DNA of 64,000 nt. Origin: Myxococcales bacterium (GTDB lineage: Bacteria; Myxococcota; Myxococcia; Myxococcales; Anaeromyxobacteraceae). Where the stretch lies: positions 24,108 to 88,107 of the forward strand of contig JAJZQX010000015.1 of assembly GCA_021806645.1 (NCBI GenBank). The letters are read 5' to 3'. Made by a program: the position numbers and the translations under genes. This document shows, one piece after another, positions 9,316 to 17,882 of the stretch. Position 1 is the first letter of the stretch. Each line of letters begins with the position of its first letter. The notes below the pieces were generated by a model. The model was not told the origin of the DNA, ran no database searches, and saw nothing but the letters and a program-made list of their open reading frames with translations.

Positions 9316-10067
9316 TGGCGCGCGGCGGCGGCATGAAGCACGCCCTGACGCTGGGCGGACAGGTGCCGATGGCGGTCGGTGGCCTGCTGGCCGCCCTGCT
9401 CATCGCCACGCTCGCCGCCACCGTGGTTCCAGGCCTGGGCGGGTGGCTCGTCCTCGACGTCGAGGAGGGCTGGCGCCTGCTTCAGGCCTGGCGGTACGTC
9501 ACCTGGCCCTTCGTCGAGAGCCCGCTCCCCGCCAGCCTGTTCACGCTCCTCTTCGCGGGGCTGCTGCTGGTCTGGCTCGGCCGGCTGCTCACCGTGGCCT
9601 GGGGCGAGGTCGTCTTCCTGCGCCGGGTCCTCCTCATCAGCGCCGGGGCCGGGGTGATCACCGCGCTGCTCCTGGCTCCCTTCGGCTGGGAGCTGCGCGT
9701 CCACGGCATCTGGCCGCTGGTCAACGCGCTGCTGGTCTGCTGGGGGCTGCTCTACCCGGACCAGCGGCTCAGCTGGTTCGGCGTGGTCGAGATGCGTGGC
9801 CTGACCGTGGCCCGGATCATCGCCGTGGGCACACCGGCCTGGGCGCTGCTGCTCGGCCCGCCCGGCCTCGGCCCGCTGGAGCGGCTGGCCGCCTACCTGC
9901 CGAACCTGGCCGCGCTCCTGGTGGCCTGGCTCCTGGTCGGTGGGGGACCGCGGCGGGGCTGGCGCCGGCTCACCGGGCGCTGGCGTGAAACCAGGCTGCG
10001 CCGGGCACGGAGCCGCTTCGAGGTGGTCGATCCCGGGCCGCGGCCGCCGCGCGATTGGCTCAACTGA
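9315..10067 (+). CDS. Rhomboid-fold membrane protein lacking the protease active site
   Basis: The 250-residue polytopic protein has about six hydrophobic segments. The first loop contains WRYVTWPFVES, resembling the rhomboid L1 region (W-R-x-x-T-x-P-F-x-H), followed by the LLFAGLLLVWLGR helix typical of the fold. The segment where active rhomboids have GXSG reads PLVNALLVCWG, and no catalytic His appears in the last helices. It therefore looks like a derlin/iRhom-like pseudoprotease. The tail is strongly basic. The ATG overlaps the previous stop (TGATG). The fold assignment is inferred from pattern, not from an alignment. Confidence 0.6.
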   Translation: MARGGGMKHALTLGGQVPMAVGGLLAALLIATLAATVVPGLGGWLVLDVEEGWRLLQAWRYVTWPFVESPLPASLFTLLFAGLLLVWLGRLLTVAWGEVVFLRRVLLISAGAGVITALLLAPFGWELRVHGIWPLVNALLVCWGLLYPDQRLSWFGVVEMRGLTVARIIAVGTPAWALLLGPPGLGPLERLAAYLPNLAALLVAWLLVGGGPRRGWRRLTGRWRETRLRRARSRFEVVDPGPRPPRDWLN

Positions 10068-10088
10068 CGGTCAATCGGTCCAGGCCGC

Positions 10089-11801
10089 TCAGCTCACCGA
10101 CACCTGCTTGACGGCCCCCTGGTAGACCCAGATCCGGCCGGTGTTGGTGCGGGTGTCGGCCGGGATCATGAAGAAGCCGGTCCCGCCCTCCTGGTAGTCG
10201 GGAGAGAACCCGGCCACCTGCCGCCCGTCGCGGAAGGCGACGCGCACCCGCTTTCCCTGCGGCACCGGCGGCTTCTCTCCCGGCGCCAGCATGAAGAAGA
10301 TGGCCTTCACGCCGGTGGTCGCGACCGGACTGGCGGCCCCCGGGGCGTCCGCTTCGAGCTTCAGCTCGGTGGCCTCGAGGTCGGCGTTGGTGAGCGTGCC
10401 GCGCAGCACCTGGCCATCGAGGGTGTGGACCACCACGCGGTGGGCGCCGGCCACCACCGTGGCGCCGCCGGCCGGCACCGGCTCGATCTCGGTCGTGGGC
10501 GTGAGCGCCGGTCCGGTGGCCGTCGCGCCCCGGGCTGGTGCCACCTTCGCGGCGGCGGACACGGTCGGCGGCGGGGGCGCTGGAGCCGGAGCCGGCACGG
10601 GTGCCGGCGAGTCGAAGTCGAGCGGCGGCGAGTCATAGGCCGCGGCGATCTCGGGAGGCACGTCGATCTCCATCGACGCATCGAGATCGTCGAGGCTCAC
10701 CGGCTCGGAGTCGGGTTCTTCCCTGGCGGGCGGCGGAGCGGGCGGCCGCTCCGGCCAGCCCGGCTCGGCCGGCAGCGCCTCGAAGATCGGTTCGGCCGGC
10801 GGCGCCTCCACGATCGGCTCCAGCACCTCTTCCGGCTCGAGCGAGCCGAGCGCGGCCTCGAGCGGTGGCTCGGCGCGGCGCGGCGCCGGGATCGGGACCG
10901 GCTCGAACGGCGTGGAGAGATCGAGCGCGGGGGCGCTCTCCCACCGCCCCGCCGGCACGGCCGACTCCGGGGCGGACCAGGGCGCGGCCAGGGGCGGGGT
11001 CGCCGGTTCGCCGAAGGAGCCACCCGAGGCCAGCTCGAAGCCGACGTCGAGCGCCCCCTCGGGCAGCCAGTTCGACGGCGCCTCTCCCAGGTCGAGTGGT
11101 GGGCCGCCGGGGAGGCTGTCTCCCTCCGGTCCGCCGTAGAAGGGCTCGCCCTCCGCGCCCGGCGCCGGCGGCTCGACCGGCGCACCTCTCGTGACCGCCG
11201 CGTCCGGGGCGTCGTACTCGCCGAACTGGAGCGGTGGAAACTCGGAGGACTCAGGGGCCAGCTCGAAGGCCGGCGCCACCTCGCCCGCCGTGGCCGCCTC
11301 GGCGGCCCCCGCCGCGGTTCCGTCGCCGAGCGCCGACCAGTCGTAGGTGGCATTGGGGTCGTAGCCGGCCGCGATCCAGGCCGCCTCGTCGAACGGCGCG
11401 TCGGGATCGTAGCCGGGCGCCTCGGGATTCCAGGCCTGCGGCCGGACCTCCTGGCCGAGCGAGGCGGGATCGAACATGGCGTCGGCCGGCGGCTCGGGCG
11501 CGAGGGTCGGCTCCGCCGGCACGTCCCGCGCGGCCGGGAACTTCGCGGTCGTCTCGGCGGCGGGAGGCGAGGGCGGCGCGTCGAGCGGCCGGCTCCGCAG
11601 GCCGGCCGGGAGCAGCGATTCGCGCAGCTGGGCGGCGGCCGCGGTGACGTCGAAGCCGCCACGCGCCGGGAGCGGCTGCTCGAAGCCGACCAGGTCGCGC
11701 AGCGCGGCATGGCGAGCCGTCTCGGCCGGCGTCAGCGAGCCGGCCTGCCGCTTCTGCTCGAGGAAGCGGAACTCCTGCATGACGCTGCGCGGATCGGCCA
11801 T
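10089..11801 (-). CDS. Acidic Pro/Ala-rich protein with conserved C-terminal domain, function unknown
   Basis: The 570-residue protein starts at MADPRSV. Residues about 5-35 form a charged helix (FLEQKRQAGSL, then LTPAETARH) like the N-terminal segment seen in some myxobacterial PilZ and gliding-associated proteins. Roughly residues 50-440 are low-complexity, rich in Pro, Ala, Glu and Asp. The last 120 residues fold differently: VVHTLDGQVLRGTL, KAIFFMLAPGE, KRVRVAFRDGRQVAGF and GFFMIPADT suggest a compact beta domain. There is no signal peptide, so it is cytoplasmic. It is convergent with the rhomboid-fold gene and divergent from ygiQ. The function is unknown. Confidence 0.7.
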   Translation of the reverse strand: MADPRSVMQEFRFLEQKRQAGSLTPAETARHAALRDLVGFEQPLPARGGFDVTAAAAQLRESLLPAGLRSRPLDAPPSPPAAETTAKFPAARDVPAEPTLAPEPPADAMFDPASLGQEVRPQAWNPEAPGYDPDAPFDEAAWIAAGYDPNATYDWSALGDGTAAGAAEAATAGEVAPAFELAPESSEFPPLQFGEYDAPDAAVTRGAPVEPPAPGAEGEPFYGGPEGDSLPGGPPLDLGEAPSNWLPEGALDVGFELASGGSFGEPATPPLAAPWSAPESAVPAGRWESAPALDLSTPFEPVPIPAPRRAEPPLEAALGSLEPEEVLEPIVEAPPAEPIFEALPAEPGWPERPPAPPPAREEPDSEPVSLDDLDASMEIDVPPEIAAAYDSPPLDFDSPAPVPAPAPAPPPPTVSAAAKVAPARGATATGPALTPTTEIEPVPAGGATVVAGAHRVVVHTLDGQVLRGTLTNADLEATELKLEADAPGAASPVATTGVKAIFFMLAPGEKPPVPQGKRVRVAFRDGRQVAGFSPDYQEGGTGFFMIPADTRTNTGRIWVYQGAVKQVSVS

Positions 11802-11875
11802 GGGCTCTCGTGGAGGATCGGGCGGCTGAGGTCCGCCCGCATCCCGGGCCGGGATGATACCCCGGCCCCGTAGGG

Positions 11876-13876
11876 GTGGAGAAGCTGGCTTGCATTCCGG
11901 GCATGCCAACGAGCATGAATGGGCCGCCCATGAGCCGGCCACAGGACATCCAGGCGCCACGCCGGGGGCCGCGACCGCCCGCCGTCACGGCCAGCGGCTT
12001 CCTCCCGCTCCACCCGGCCGATCTGGCCGCGCGCGGCTGGAAGGAGCTCGACATCCTGCTGGTGAGCGGCGACGCCTACGTCGACCACCCGAGCTTCGGC
12101 GCCGCGGTGATCGGCCGCGTGCTCGAGGCGCAGGGGTTCAAGGTCGGCATGGTGGCGCAGCCCGACTGGCGCTCCACGGCCGACCTGCTGCGGCTCGGCC
12201 GGCCGCGCCTCTTCGTGGCCATCGCCTCGGGGGCGATGGACTCGATGGTGAACCACTACACCGCCCAGAAGCGGCGCCGCTCCGACGACGCCTACACGCC
12301 GGGCGGCCTGGCCGGGAAGCGGCCGGACCGCGCCACCAACGTCTACACGCGGCTCTGCCGCCAGGCCTTCGGCCCGACCGTGCCGATCGTGATCGGCGGC
12401 ATCGAGGCCTCGCTGCGCCGCATCGCCCACTACGACTACTGGGACGACGAGATCCTGCCGTCGATCCTGATCACCTCCGGCGCCGACCTGCTGGTCTACG
12501 GGCAGGGCGAGAAGCCGGTGGTCGAGATCGCGCGGCGGCTGGCCATGGGCGAGGACATCTGCGGCCTGGTCGACGTGCCCGGGACGGCGGTGGCGGTGGC
12601 CGACGCCGGGCTGGCGCACCTCGAGGCGCGCTCCCGCGGGCTGCTCGAGCTGCCCAGCTACGAGGAGGTGGTCGCCGACAAGCAGCGCTACGCCGAGTTC
12701 TCGCGCCTCTACCACCTCGAGCACAACGAGGCCAACGCGCGGGTCATGGTGCAGCGCCACGGCACGGGCGCCAGGGCCCGCCTGGTGGTGGTCAACGAGC
12801 CCATGCCACCGCCCACCACGGCGGAGCTCGACCGGATCGCCGAGCTGCCCTACGTGCGCGAGGCCCACCCGAGCTACGGTGGCCTCCACATCCCGGCGCT
12901 GGAGCAGATCCGCTGGTCGATCCAGATCCTGCGAGGGTGCGCGGCCGGCTGCTCCTTCTGCTGCATCACCGAGCACCAGGGGCGCGACGTGGCCAGCCGC
13001 TCCGAGGCGAGCGTGCTGCGCGAGCTGGCGCTGCTGGCCACGAAGGAGAACTTCAAGGGCACGGTCACCGATCTCGGCGGCGCCACCGCCAACATGTGGG
13101 GGATGCGCTGCACCGACGAGGCGGCCCACGCGGTCTGCCGGCGGCTCTCCTGCGTCTACCCGGGCGTCTGCCAGTTCTTCTCGGTCGATCACGGGCCGCT
13201 CATCGACCTCTACGAGAAGGCGCGGCGGGTGAAGGGGGTGAAGCACCTCTTCGTCGGCTCCGGGGTCCGCTACGATCTCGCCCAGGCCGACACCCGGAAC
13301 GGCGACCGCTACCTGAAGACGCTGGTGACGCACCACGTCTCCGGCCAGCTCAAGGTGGCCCCAGAGCACATCTGCGAGCCGGTCCTGAAGGTGATGAAGA
13401 AGCCTGGGGTCGAGTCGTTCGAGAAGCTGCGGCGCGACTTCGAGCGCTACTCGGCGGAGGCGGGCAAGGAGCAGTACCTGGTCCCCTACTTCATCTCCTC
13501 GCACCCGGGGGCCTCGCTGGAGGAGGCGGTGCAGCTCATGGAGTACCTGCAGAAGAACCGCTGGAGGCCGCAGCAGGTGCAGGACTTCATGCCCACCCCC
13601 ATGACGCTGGCCTCCGACATGTACTGGTCGGGTTACTCGCCGCTCACCATGAAGCCTATCCACGTGGTGCGCGACATGGAGGAGAAGCGGATGCAGAAGG
13701 CGCTCATCCGCTGGGGTGATCCCGACAACGCCCCGCTCATCGAGAAGGCGCTGCGCAAGACCGGCCGGCTGGCGCCCGGCCAGCGCATGGGGACCGGCAT
13801 GCGCCCGGCCCGGGAGGGGCAGCGGCCGCCCTGGGCGCGGCGCGGCGCCCGGCCCCTCCCGCCCAGGAAGGGCTGA
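11876..13876 (+). CDS. YgiQ-family radical SAM protein
   Basis: The protein has up to 666 residues. The radical SAM cluster motif CAAGCSFC places cysteines near 355, 359 and 362. N-terminal blocks LLVSGDAYVDHPSFG, DAYTPGG, RPDRATNVYT and IEASLRRIAHYDYW match the YgiQ family closely, as do the C-terminal QVQDFMPTPMTLAS region and the Arg/Pro-rich tail. The family's reaction is not established. The start is uncertain: the GTG at 11876 is the outer limit, with in-frame ATGs at 11903, 11915 and 11930 and no strong ribosome-binding site for any of them. The mnmA start lies 3 bases after the stop. Confidence 0.88.
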   Translation: MEKLACIPGMPTSMNGPPMSRPQDIQAPRRGPRPPAVTASGFLPLHPADLAARGWKELDILLVSGDAYVDHPSFGAAVIGRVLEAQGFKVGMVAQPDWRSTADLLRLGRPRLFVAIASGAMDSMVNHYTAQKRRRSDDAYTPGGLAGKRPDRATNVYTRLCRQAFGPTVPIVIGGIEASLRRIAHYDYWDDEILPSILITSGADLLVYGQGEKPVVEIARRLAMGEDICGLVDVPGTAVAVADAGLAHLEARSRGLLELPSYEEVVADKQRYAEFSRLYHLEHNEANARVMVQRHGTGARARLVVVNEPMPPPTTAELDRIAELPYVREAHPSYGGLHIPALEQIRWSIQILRGCAAGCSFCCITEHQGRDVASRSEASVLRELALLATKENFKGTVTDLGGATANMWGMRCTDEAAHAVCRRLSCVYPGVCQFFSVDHGPLIDLYEKARRVKGVKHLFVGSGVRYDLAQADTRNGDRYLKTLVTHHVSGQLKVAPEHICEPVLKVMKKPGVESFEKLRRDFERYSAEAGKEQYLVPYFISSHPGASLEEAVQLMEYLQKNRWRPQQVQDFMPTPMTLASDMYWSGYSPLTMKPIHVVRDMEEKRMQKALIRWGDPDNAPLIEKALRKTGRLAPGQRMGTGMRPAREGQRPPWARRGARPLPPRKG

Positions 13877-13879
13877 GGC

Positions 13880-14953
13880 GTGGCGGCGGGAGCGCGCGGC
13901 AAGGTCCTGGTGGGCATGAGCGGCGGCGTCGACTCCTCGGTCGCCGCGGCGCTGCTGCGCGACCAGGGGTGGGAGGTGACCGGCGTCTTCGTCTGCCTCG
14001 GCACCGCGGCCGACGGCGACGGCGCGGGCGGCTGCTGCTCGCCGCAGGACGCCGCCGACGCGCGGCGGGTGGCCGGGTTGCTCGGCATCGACCTCTTCGT
14101 GCTGCAGGCGGCCGGGGACTTCAACCGGATCATCGACCGGTTCGTGGCCGAGTACGCGGCTGGCCGGACGCCCAACCCCTGCGTCGGCTGCAACCGCGAC
14201 ATCAAGTTCGCGCGGCTCCTCGCCAACGCCCGCGCCCTCGGCTTCGACGCCATCGCCACCGGCCACTACGCGCGGGTGGTGGCCCGGGCCGGCGCGCCCG
14301 CCATCGCCCGGGCCCGGGCGCGGGAGAAGGACCAGAGCTACGTGCTCTTCGAGCTGCCGGCCGAGGTGCGGTCGCGGCTGCTGCTGCCGCTCGGCGAGCT
14401 GCCGGCCAAGGCGGCGGTGCGCGAGCAAGCCCGGCGGCTCGGGCTGCCGGTCCACGACAAGCCCGACAGCCAGGAGATCTGCTTCGTGGGCGAGGGCGGC
14501 TACGCGGAGCTGCTGGCGAGCCGCGCCCCCGGAGCCCTCACCCCCGGCGCCATCCTCGACCAGGCCGGGCGCCAGGTGGGGCGCCACCAGGGGTACGCGC
14601 TCTACACCATCGGCCAGCGGCGCGGCCTGGGCGGCGGGGCCGGGGTGCCTCGCTATGTCACCGGCATCGACGCCGCCACCGCCACCGTCCGGGTCGGGCC
14701 GCGCGCCGCCACGCTGCGCGGTGGCCTCCGGGCCGGACAGGCCTCCTGGCAGGGACCGCTGCCGGAGGGCGGCCGGGTCGAGCTGCAGCTCCGCTCCGCC
14801 CCGGTGGCGGCGCCGGCCACCGTCAGCGCCCAGGGCGCCGGCTTCACCGCCAGCTTCGACCAGCCGGTGGCGGCGGTGGCGCCGGGCCAGGCGGCCGTGC
14901 TCTACGACGGCGACGTGGTGGTGGGCGGCGGCTGGATCGAGGAGGCGCTGTAG
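13880..14953 (+). CDS. mnmA: tRNA-specific 2-thiouridylase MnmA
   Basis: The 357-residue protein starts at GTG. The PP-loop SGGVDS is at residues 14-19. The catalytic cysteine pair is present: Cys101 in NPCVGCN and Cys201 in QEICFVG. MnmA installs the 2-thio group on uridine 34 of Lys, Glu and Gln tRNAs, using sulfur relayed from a cysteine desulfurase. Length and motifs are normal. It follows ygiQ with a 3-base gap and probably shares its transcript. A strong hairpin lies just after the stop. Confidence 0.95.
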   Translation: MAAGARGKVLVGMSGGVDSSVAAALLRDQGWEVTGVFVCLGTAADGDGAGGCCSPQDAADARRVAGLLGIDLFVLQAAGDFNRIIDRFVAEYAAGRTPNPCVGCNRDIKFARLLANARALGFDAIATGHYARVVARAGAPAIARARAREKDQSYVLFELPAEVRSRLLLPLGELPAKAAVREQARRLGLPVHDKPDSQEICFVGEGGYAELLASRAPGALTPGAILDQAGRQVGRHQGYALYTIGQRRGLGGGAGVPRYVTGIDAATATVRVGPRAATLRGGLRAGQASWQGPLPEGGRVELQLRSAPVAAPATVSAQGAGFTASFDQPVAAVAPGQAAVLYDGDVVVGGGWIEEAL

Positions 14954-14958
14954 ATCGT

Positions 14959-14986
14959 GCTGGCGCCGGCTTCTGGTGGCGCCAGC
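14959..14986 (+). terminator. Hairpin after mnmA, possible terminator
   Basis: Nine-base perfect arms (GCTGGCGCC and GGCGCCAGC) enclose a 10-base loop, starting 5 bases after the mnmA stop. There is no run of T afterwards, so intrinsic termination is only plausible. Confidence 0.4.
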
Positions 14987-15070
14987 GCAAGATTCGTCCC
15001 CATCAGCTGCCTGTGAATCGCCCCTCAGCCGCTTTCCCGGCGCCCCCCGCCGCGATAGCCTGCCGGCCCC

Positions 15071-16456
15071 ATGAAGGACCCCCTCACCGACGCGGCCCGG
15101 CTGGAGCGCCACCGCCGCCTCGCCGCCGCCGACCACCGCCACCTCTGGCACCCCTTCACCCAGATGCAGGACTGGCTGGGGGAGGACCCGCTCATCATCG
15201 ACCGGGGCGAGGGGGTCGAGCTCATCGACACCATGGGGAGGCGCTACCTCGACGGCGTCTCCTCGCTCTGGTGCAACGTCCACGGCCACCGGGTCCCGGA
15301 GCTCGACGAGGCGGTGCGCGCCCAGCTCGACCGGATCGCCCACTCCACCCTGCTGGGCCTGGCCTCGACCGCCTCCATCGAGTGCGCCGAGGAGCTGGTG
15401 CGCCACGTCCCCCCCGCTCTCACCCGCGTCTTCTTCTCGGACGCCGGCGCCACCGCGGTGGAGATCGCCATCAAGATGGCGTTCCAGCACTTCCAGCTGC
15501 GCGGCGACGAGCGGCGGCGCGAGTTCGTCTCCATCACCGGCGGCTACCACGGCGACACCATCGGCTCGGTCTCGGTGGGCGGCATCGACCTGTTCCACCG
15601 GATCTTCAAGCCGCTACTCTTCGACGTGCACCACGCGCCGCAGCCCTACTGCTACCGCTGCCCGCTCGGCAAGACGCTGCCGGGCTGCGCCATGGCCTGC
15701 GCCGACGCGGTGGAGGCGATCTTCGCGGCGCGGCCGGGCCAGATCGCCGCGCTGGTGATCGAGCCGCTCATGCAGGGGGCCGACGGCATGATCGCGCAGC
15801 CGCCCGGGTACCTGAAGCGGATGCGCCAGATCTGCGACCGGCACGGCGCGCTGCTCTGCTGCGACGAGGTCGCCACCGGCTGGGGGCGCACCGGCACCAC
15901 CTTCGCCGTGGAGCAGGAGGGGGTGGTCCCCGACATCATGACCATGGCCAAGGGGCTGACCGGCGGCTACCTGCCGCTGGCGGCCACGCTCACCACCGAG
16001 ACCATCTTCGAGTCCTTCCTCGGCTCCTTCGACTCGAGGCGCACCTTCTTCCACGGCCACACCTACGCCGGCAACCCGCTCGGCTGCGCGGTGGCCACCG
16101 CGTCGATGAAGCTGTTCCGCGACCGGCGGATCATCGAGGGGCTGCCGGCCCGGATCGGCGCGCTGGCCCGGGCGCTCGCCCCGCTCGCCGACCACCCGCA
16201 CGTCGGCGAGATCCGGCAGCGCGGCCTGATGGTCGGCGTCGAGCTGGTGCGCGACCGCGCCACCAAGGCCGAGTACGAGTACCCGCTGCGCGTCGGCCAC
16301 CAGGTCTGCCTCGAGGCGAGGAGGCACGGCGTGCTGCTGCGACCGCTCGGCAACGTGGTGGTGCTGCTGCCGCCGCTGGCCATGACCGTGGCGCAGCTCG
16401 AGCAGCTGGTGGCGGCGGCGCGGGCCGGCATCGACGCCGTCACCGCCCGGGCCTAG
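15071..16456 (+). CDS. bioA: Adenosylmethionine-8-amino-7-oxononanoate aminotransferase
   Basis: The 461-residue PLP enzyme begins with the BioA signature LWHPFTQMQDW. It has the Ala/Ser-rich cofactor pocket, and the Schiff-base lysine is Lys294 in MAKGLTGGYLP. It converts KAPA to DAPA with S-adenosylmethionine as amino donor, the antepenultimate step of biotin synthesis. bioD begins 9 bases downstream, so the two late steps form an operon. bioB and bioF are not in the window. No BirA operator was recognised in the 117 bases upstream. Confidence 0.95.
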   Translation: MKDPLTDAARLERHRRLAAADHRHLWHPFTQMQDWLGEDPLIIDRGEGVELIDTMGRRYLDGVSSLWCNVHGHRVPELDEAVRAQLDRIAHSTLLGLASTASIECAEELVRHVPPALTRVFFSDAGATAVEIAIKMAFQHFQLRGDERRREFVSITGGYHGDTIGSVSVGGIDLFHRIFKPLLFDVHHAPQPYCYRCPLGKTLPGCAMACADAVEAIFAARPGQIAALVIEPLMQGADGMIAQPPGYLKRMRQICDRHGALLCCDEVATGWGRTGTTFAVEQEGVVPDIMTMAKGLTGGYLPLAATLTTETIFESFLGSFDSRRTFFHGHTYAGNPLGCAVATASMKLFRDRRIIEGLPARIGALARALAPLADHPHVGEIRQRGLMVGVELVRDRATKAEYEYPLRVGHQVCLEARRHGVLLRPLGNVVVLLPPLAMTVAQLEQLVAAARAGIDAVTARA

Positions 16457-16465
16457 GAACCGGCC

Positions 16466-17137
16466 ATGCGCGGCCTCTTCGTCACCGCCACCGACACCGG
16501 CGTCGGCAAGACCGAGGTGGCCTGCGCCCTGGTGAGCGGGGCGCGCGCCGCGGGGCTGGACGTCGGGGCCATGAAGCCGGCGCAGTCGGGGGTGACGCCC
16601 GGCCAGCCGAGCGACGCCGAGCGGCTGCGCGAGGCGGCGGGCGGCGCCGATCCCCTCGAGCTGGTCTGCCCGTACCGGTTCGAGCCGCCGCTGGCGCCGG
16701 GCGTGGCGGCGCGGCTCGCTGGCGTGGAGATCTCGCTGCCCCGGCTCGTCGAGGTGGCCCGGGCGCTGGCCTCGCGCCACGCGGCGCTGGTGGTGGAGGG
16801 GGCGGGCGGGCTGCTGGTGCCGCTGACGCCGAGCCAGACCTACGCCGACCTGGCCGTGGCGCTCGGCCTGCCGGTGCTGGTGGTGGCGCGGGCCGGGCTG
16901 GGCACCGTGAACCACGCCGCGCTCACCGTCGAGGCGCTCAGGGCGCGAGGGCTCACCGTGGCCGGCCTGGTGCTCAACCGGACCGGCCCCGACGACGATC
17001 CGTCGGTGCCCTACAACGCCGCCGAGATCGAGCGGCTCACCGGCGCCCGCGTGCTGGCCTCGCTGCCGTACCTGCGCGATATCGCGTCCAGGGGACCTTT
17101 CCTGCGTTCGGCACTGGCGGGCAAAGTCCACTTTTAG
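16466..17137 (+). CDS. bioD: ATP-dependent dethiobiotin synthetase
   Basis: The 223-residue protein starts with GLFVTATDTGVGKT, containing the P-loop (residues 12-16). The family's Lys in MKPAQSG and the VEGAGGLLVPL motif are present. It closes the ureido ring of dethiobiotin from DAPA, CO2 and ATP. It is the second gene of bioA-bioD with a 9-base gap. Length and motifs are typical, with nothing unusual. Confidence 0.95.
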   Translation: MRGLFVTATDTGVGKTEVACALVSGARAAGLDVGAMKPAQSGVTPGQPSDAERLREAAGGADPLELVCPYRFEPPLAPGVAARLAGVEISLPRLVEVARALASRHAALVVEGAGGLLVPLTPSQTYADLAVALGLPVLVVARAGLGTVNHAALTVEALRARGLTVAGLVLNRTGPDDDPSVPYNAAEIERLTGARVLASLPYLRDIASRGPFLRSALAGKVHF

Positions 17138-17152
17138 GCGCGCCGAAGAAAA

Positions 17153-17182
17153 TTGGATCGGTGTCCCGATCGATCCTACAGA
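17153..17182 (+). promoter_or_regulatory. Possible sigma-70-type promoter before the 90-residue gene
   Basis: TTGGAT and TACAGA hexamers are separated by 18 bases in a short dip of lower GC after bioD. The -10 box ends 7 bases before the GTG at 17190, so a transcript from it would have almost no leader. This is pattern matching only. Confidence 0.35.
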
Positions 17183-17189
17183 TCGCGGC

Positions 17190-17462
17190 GTGCCGAACGT
17201 CGTCGACCTCACCCTCGTCAGCCAGGCCCGGCGAGCCCTCCACAGCACCCTCGATGACCGCGGGCTCGGGTTCTTCCTCGAGGAGAGCGCCCGGGCGCCG
17301 CGGCTCGACCCGCGCCGCATCGCCTGGATCGTGGAGGTGGCGCGACGGCGGGTCGGCGGCCCGAGCCGGCGCGACCCGAACGCGCTGTCGCGGACCCGGC
17401 GGGTGGTGCGGCGCGAGCTGATCCGCCGTCTAGCCGACGCCATGCTGCAGGCGGGGTTGTAA
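17190..17462 (+). CDS. Small basic helical protein, unknown function
   Basis: The 90-residue protein starts at GTG. It is rich in Arg (more than one in six) and Leu, with predicted amphipathic helices and no signal or membrane segment. The start of the frame is poorly supported by a ribosome-binding site, but a promoter-like sequence lies immediately upstream and a hairpin immediately downstream, so the unit looks complete. The basic character could suit nucleic-acid binding, but no motif supports that. Confidence 0.5.
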   Translation: MPNVVDLTLVSQARRALHSTLDDRGLGFFLEESARAPRLDPRRIAWIVEVARRRVGGPSRRDPNALSRTRRVVRRELIRRLADAMLQAGL

Positions 17463-17464
17463 TC

Positions 17465-17484
17465 GCGCGGGCTTCAGCCCGCGC
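17465..17484. terminator. Perfect inverted repeat between convergent genes, possible two-way terminator
   Basis: Two nine-base arms (GCGCGGGCT and AGCCCGCGC) with a 2-base loop lie 2 bases after the stop of the 90-residue gene and before the convergent DUF1844 gene. Position and symmetry suit a bidirectional terminator. There is no T tract. Confidence 0.4.
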
Positions 17485-17525
17485 AACCCGAACGCTCCAG
17501 GACGGGAACCGGGTCGGGACCGTCC

Positions 17526-17789
17526 CTACCTCTTGCTCGCCTCCACGTACCGGAGCTTCAGGTCGAGCAGCAGCTGGTCGAGCAGCTTGGCCTCTTCCGC
17601 GCTCAGGTTCCCCCTGGTCTTCTGCTCGAGCATGGCGAGGATCTCGATGCTCTGCTGCGCCAGCGGCAGGTTCTTCTCGACGGGCTTGCCGGTTTCCGGG
17701 TGCGGCGCGTCGCCGAGGTGGACCAGCGCCGACGAGCCGATGGAGAGGAGGAAGGTGTAGAAGTCGATGGTCTGGCGGGTGTCGGGCAC
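17526..17789 (-). CDS. DUF1844 family protein
   Basis: The 87-residue protein starts at GTG, with AAAGAGG about 7 bases upstream. It matches the small DUF1844 family: a helix with DFYTFLLSIGSSALVHLG, then PETGK, then LPLAQQSIEILAMLEQKTR and a final helix with LLDLKLRYVE. Members are widespread in Deltaproteobacteria and Acidobacteria and have no known function. A longer in-frame extension upstream is rejected because it would run antisense through the neighbouring beta-barrel gene. It is divergent from that gene, with about 93 bases between starts. Confidence 0.85.
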   Translation of the reverse strand: MPDTRQTIDFYTFLLSIGSSALVHLGDAPHPETGKPVEKNLPLAQQSIEILAMLEQKTRGNLSAEEAKLLDQLLLDLKLRYVEASKR

Positions 17790-17882
17790 GGTGGGCCTCT
17801 TTCGCCCGGCGGGGCGGCCACGAGGATAGCAGGGACCGGTCGTGCTACCATCGTCCATCGCGAGCGCGACGGGAGTGGGCCG

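Noticed and set aside
11732..15598. Minus-strand frame of about 1290 codons across ygiQ, mnmA and bioA
   Set aside because: It runs against three conserved genes and shows only low-complexity composition.
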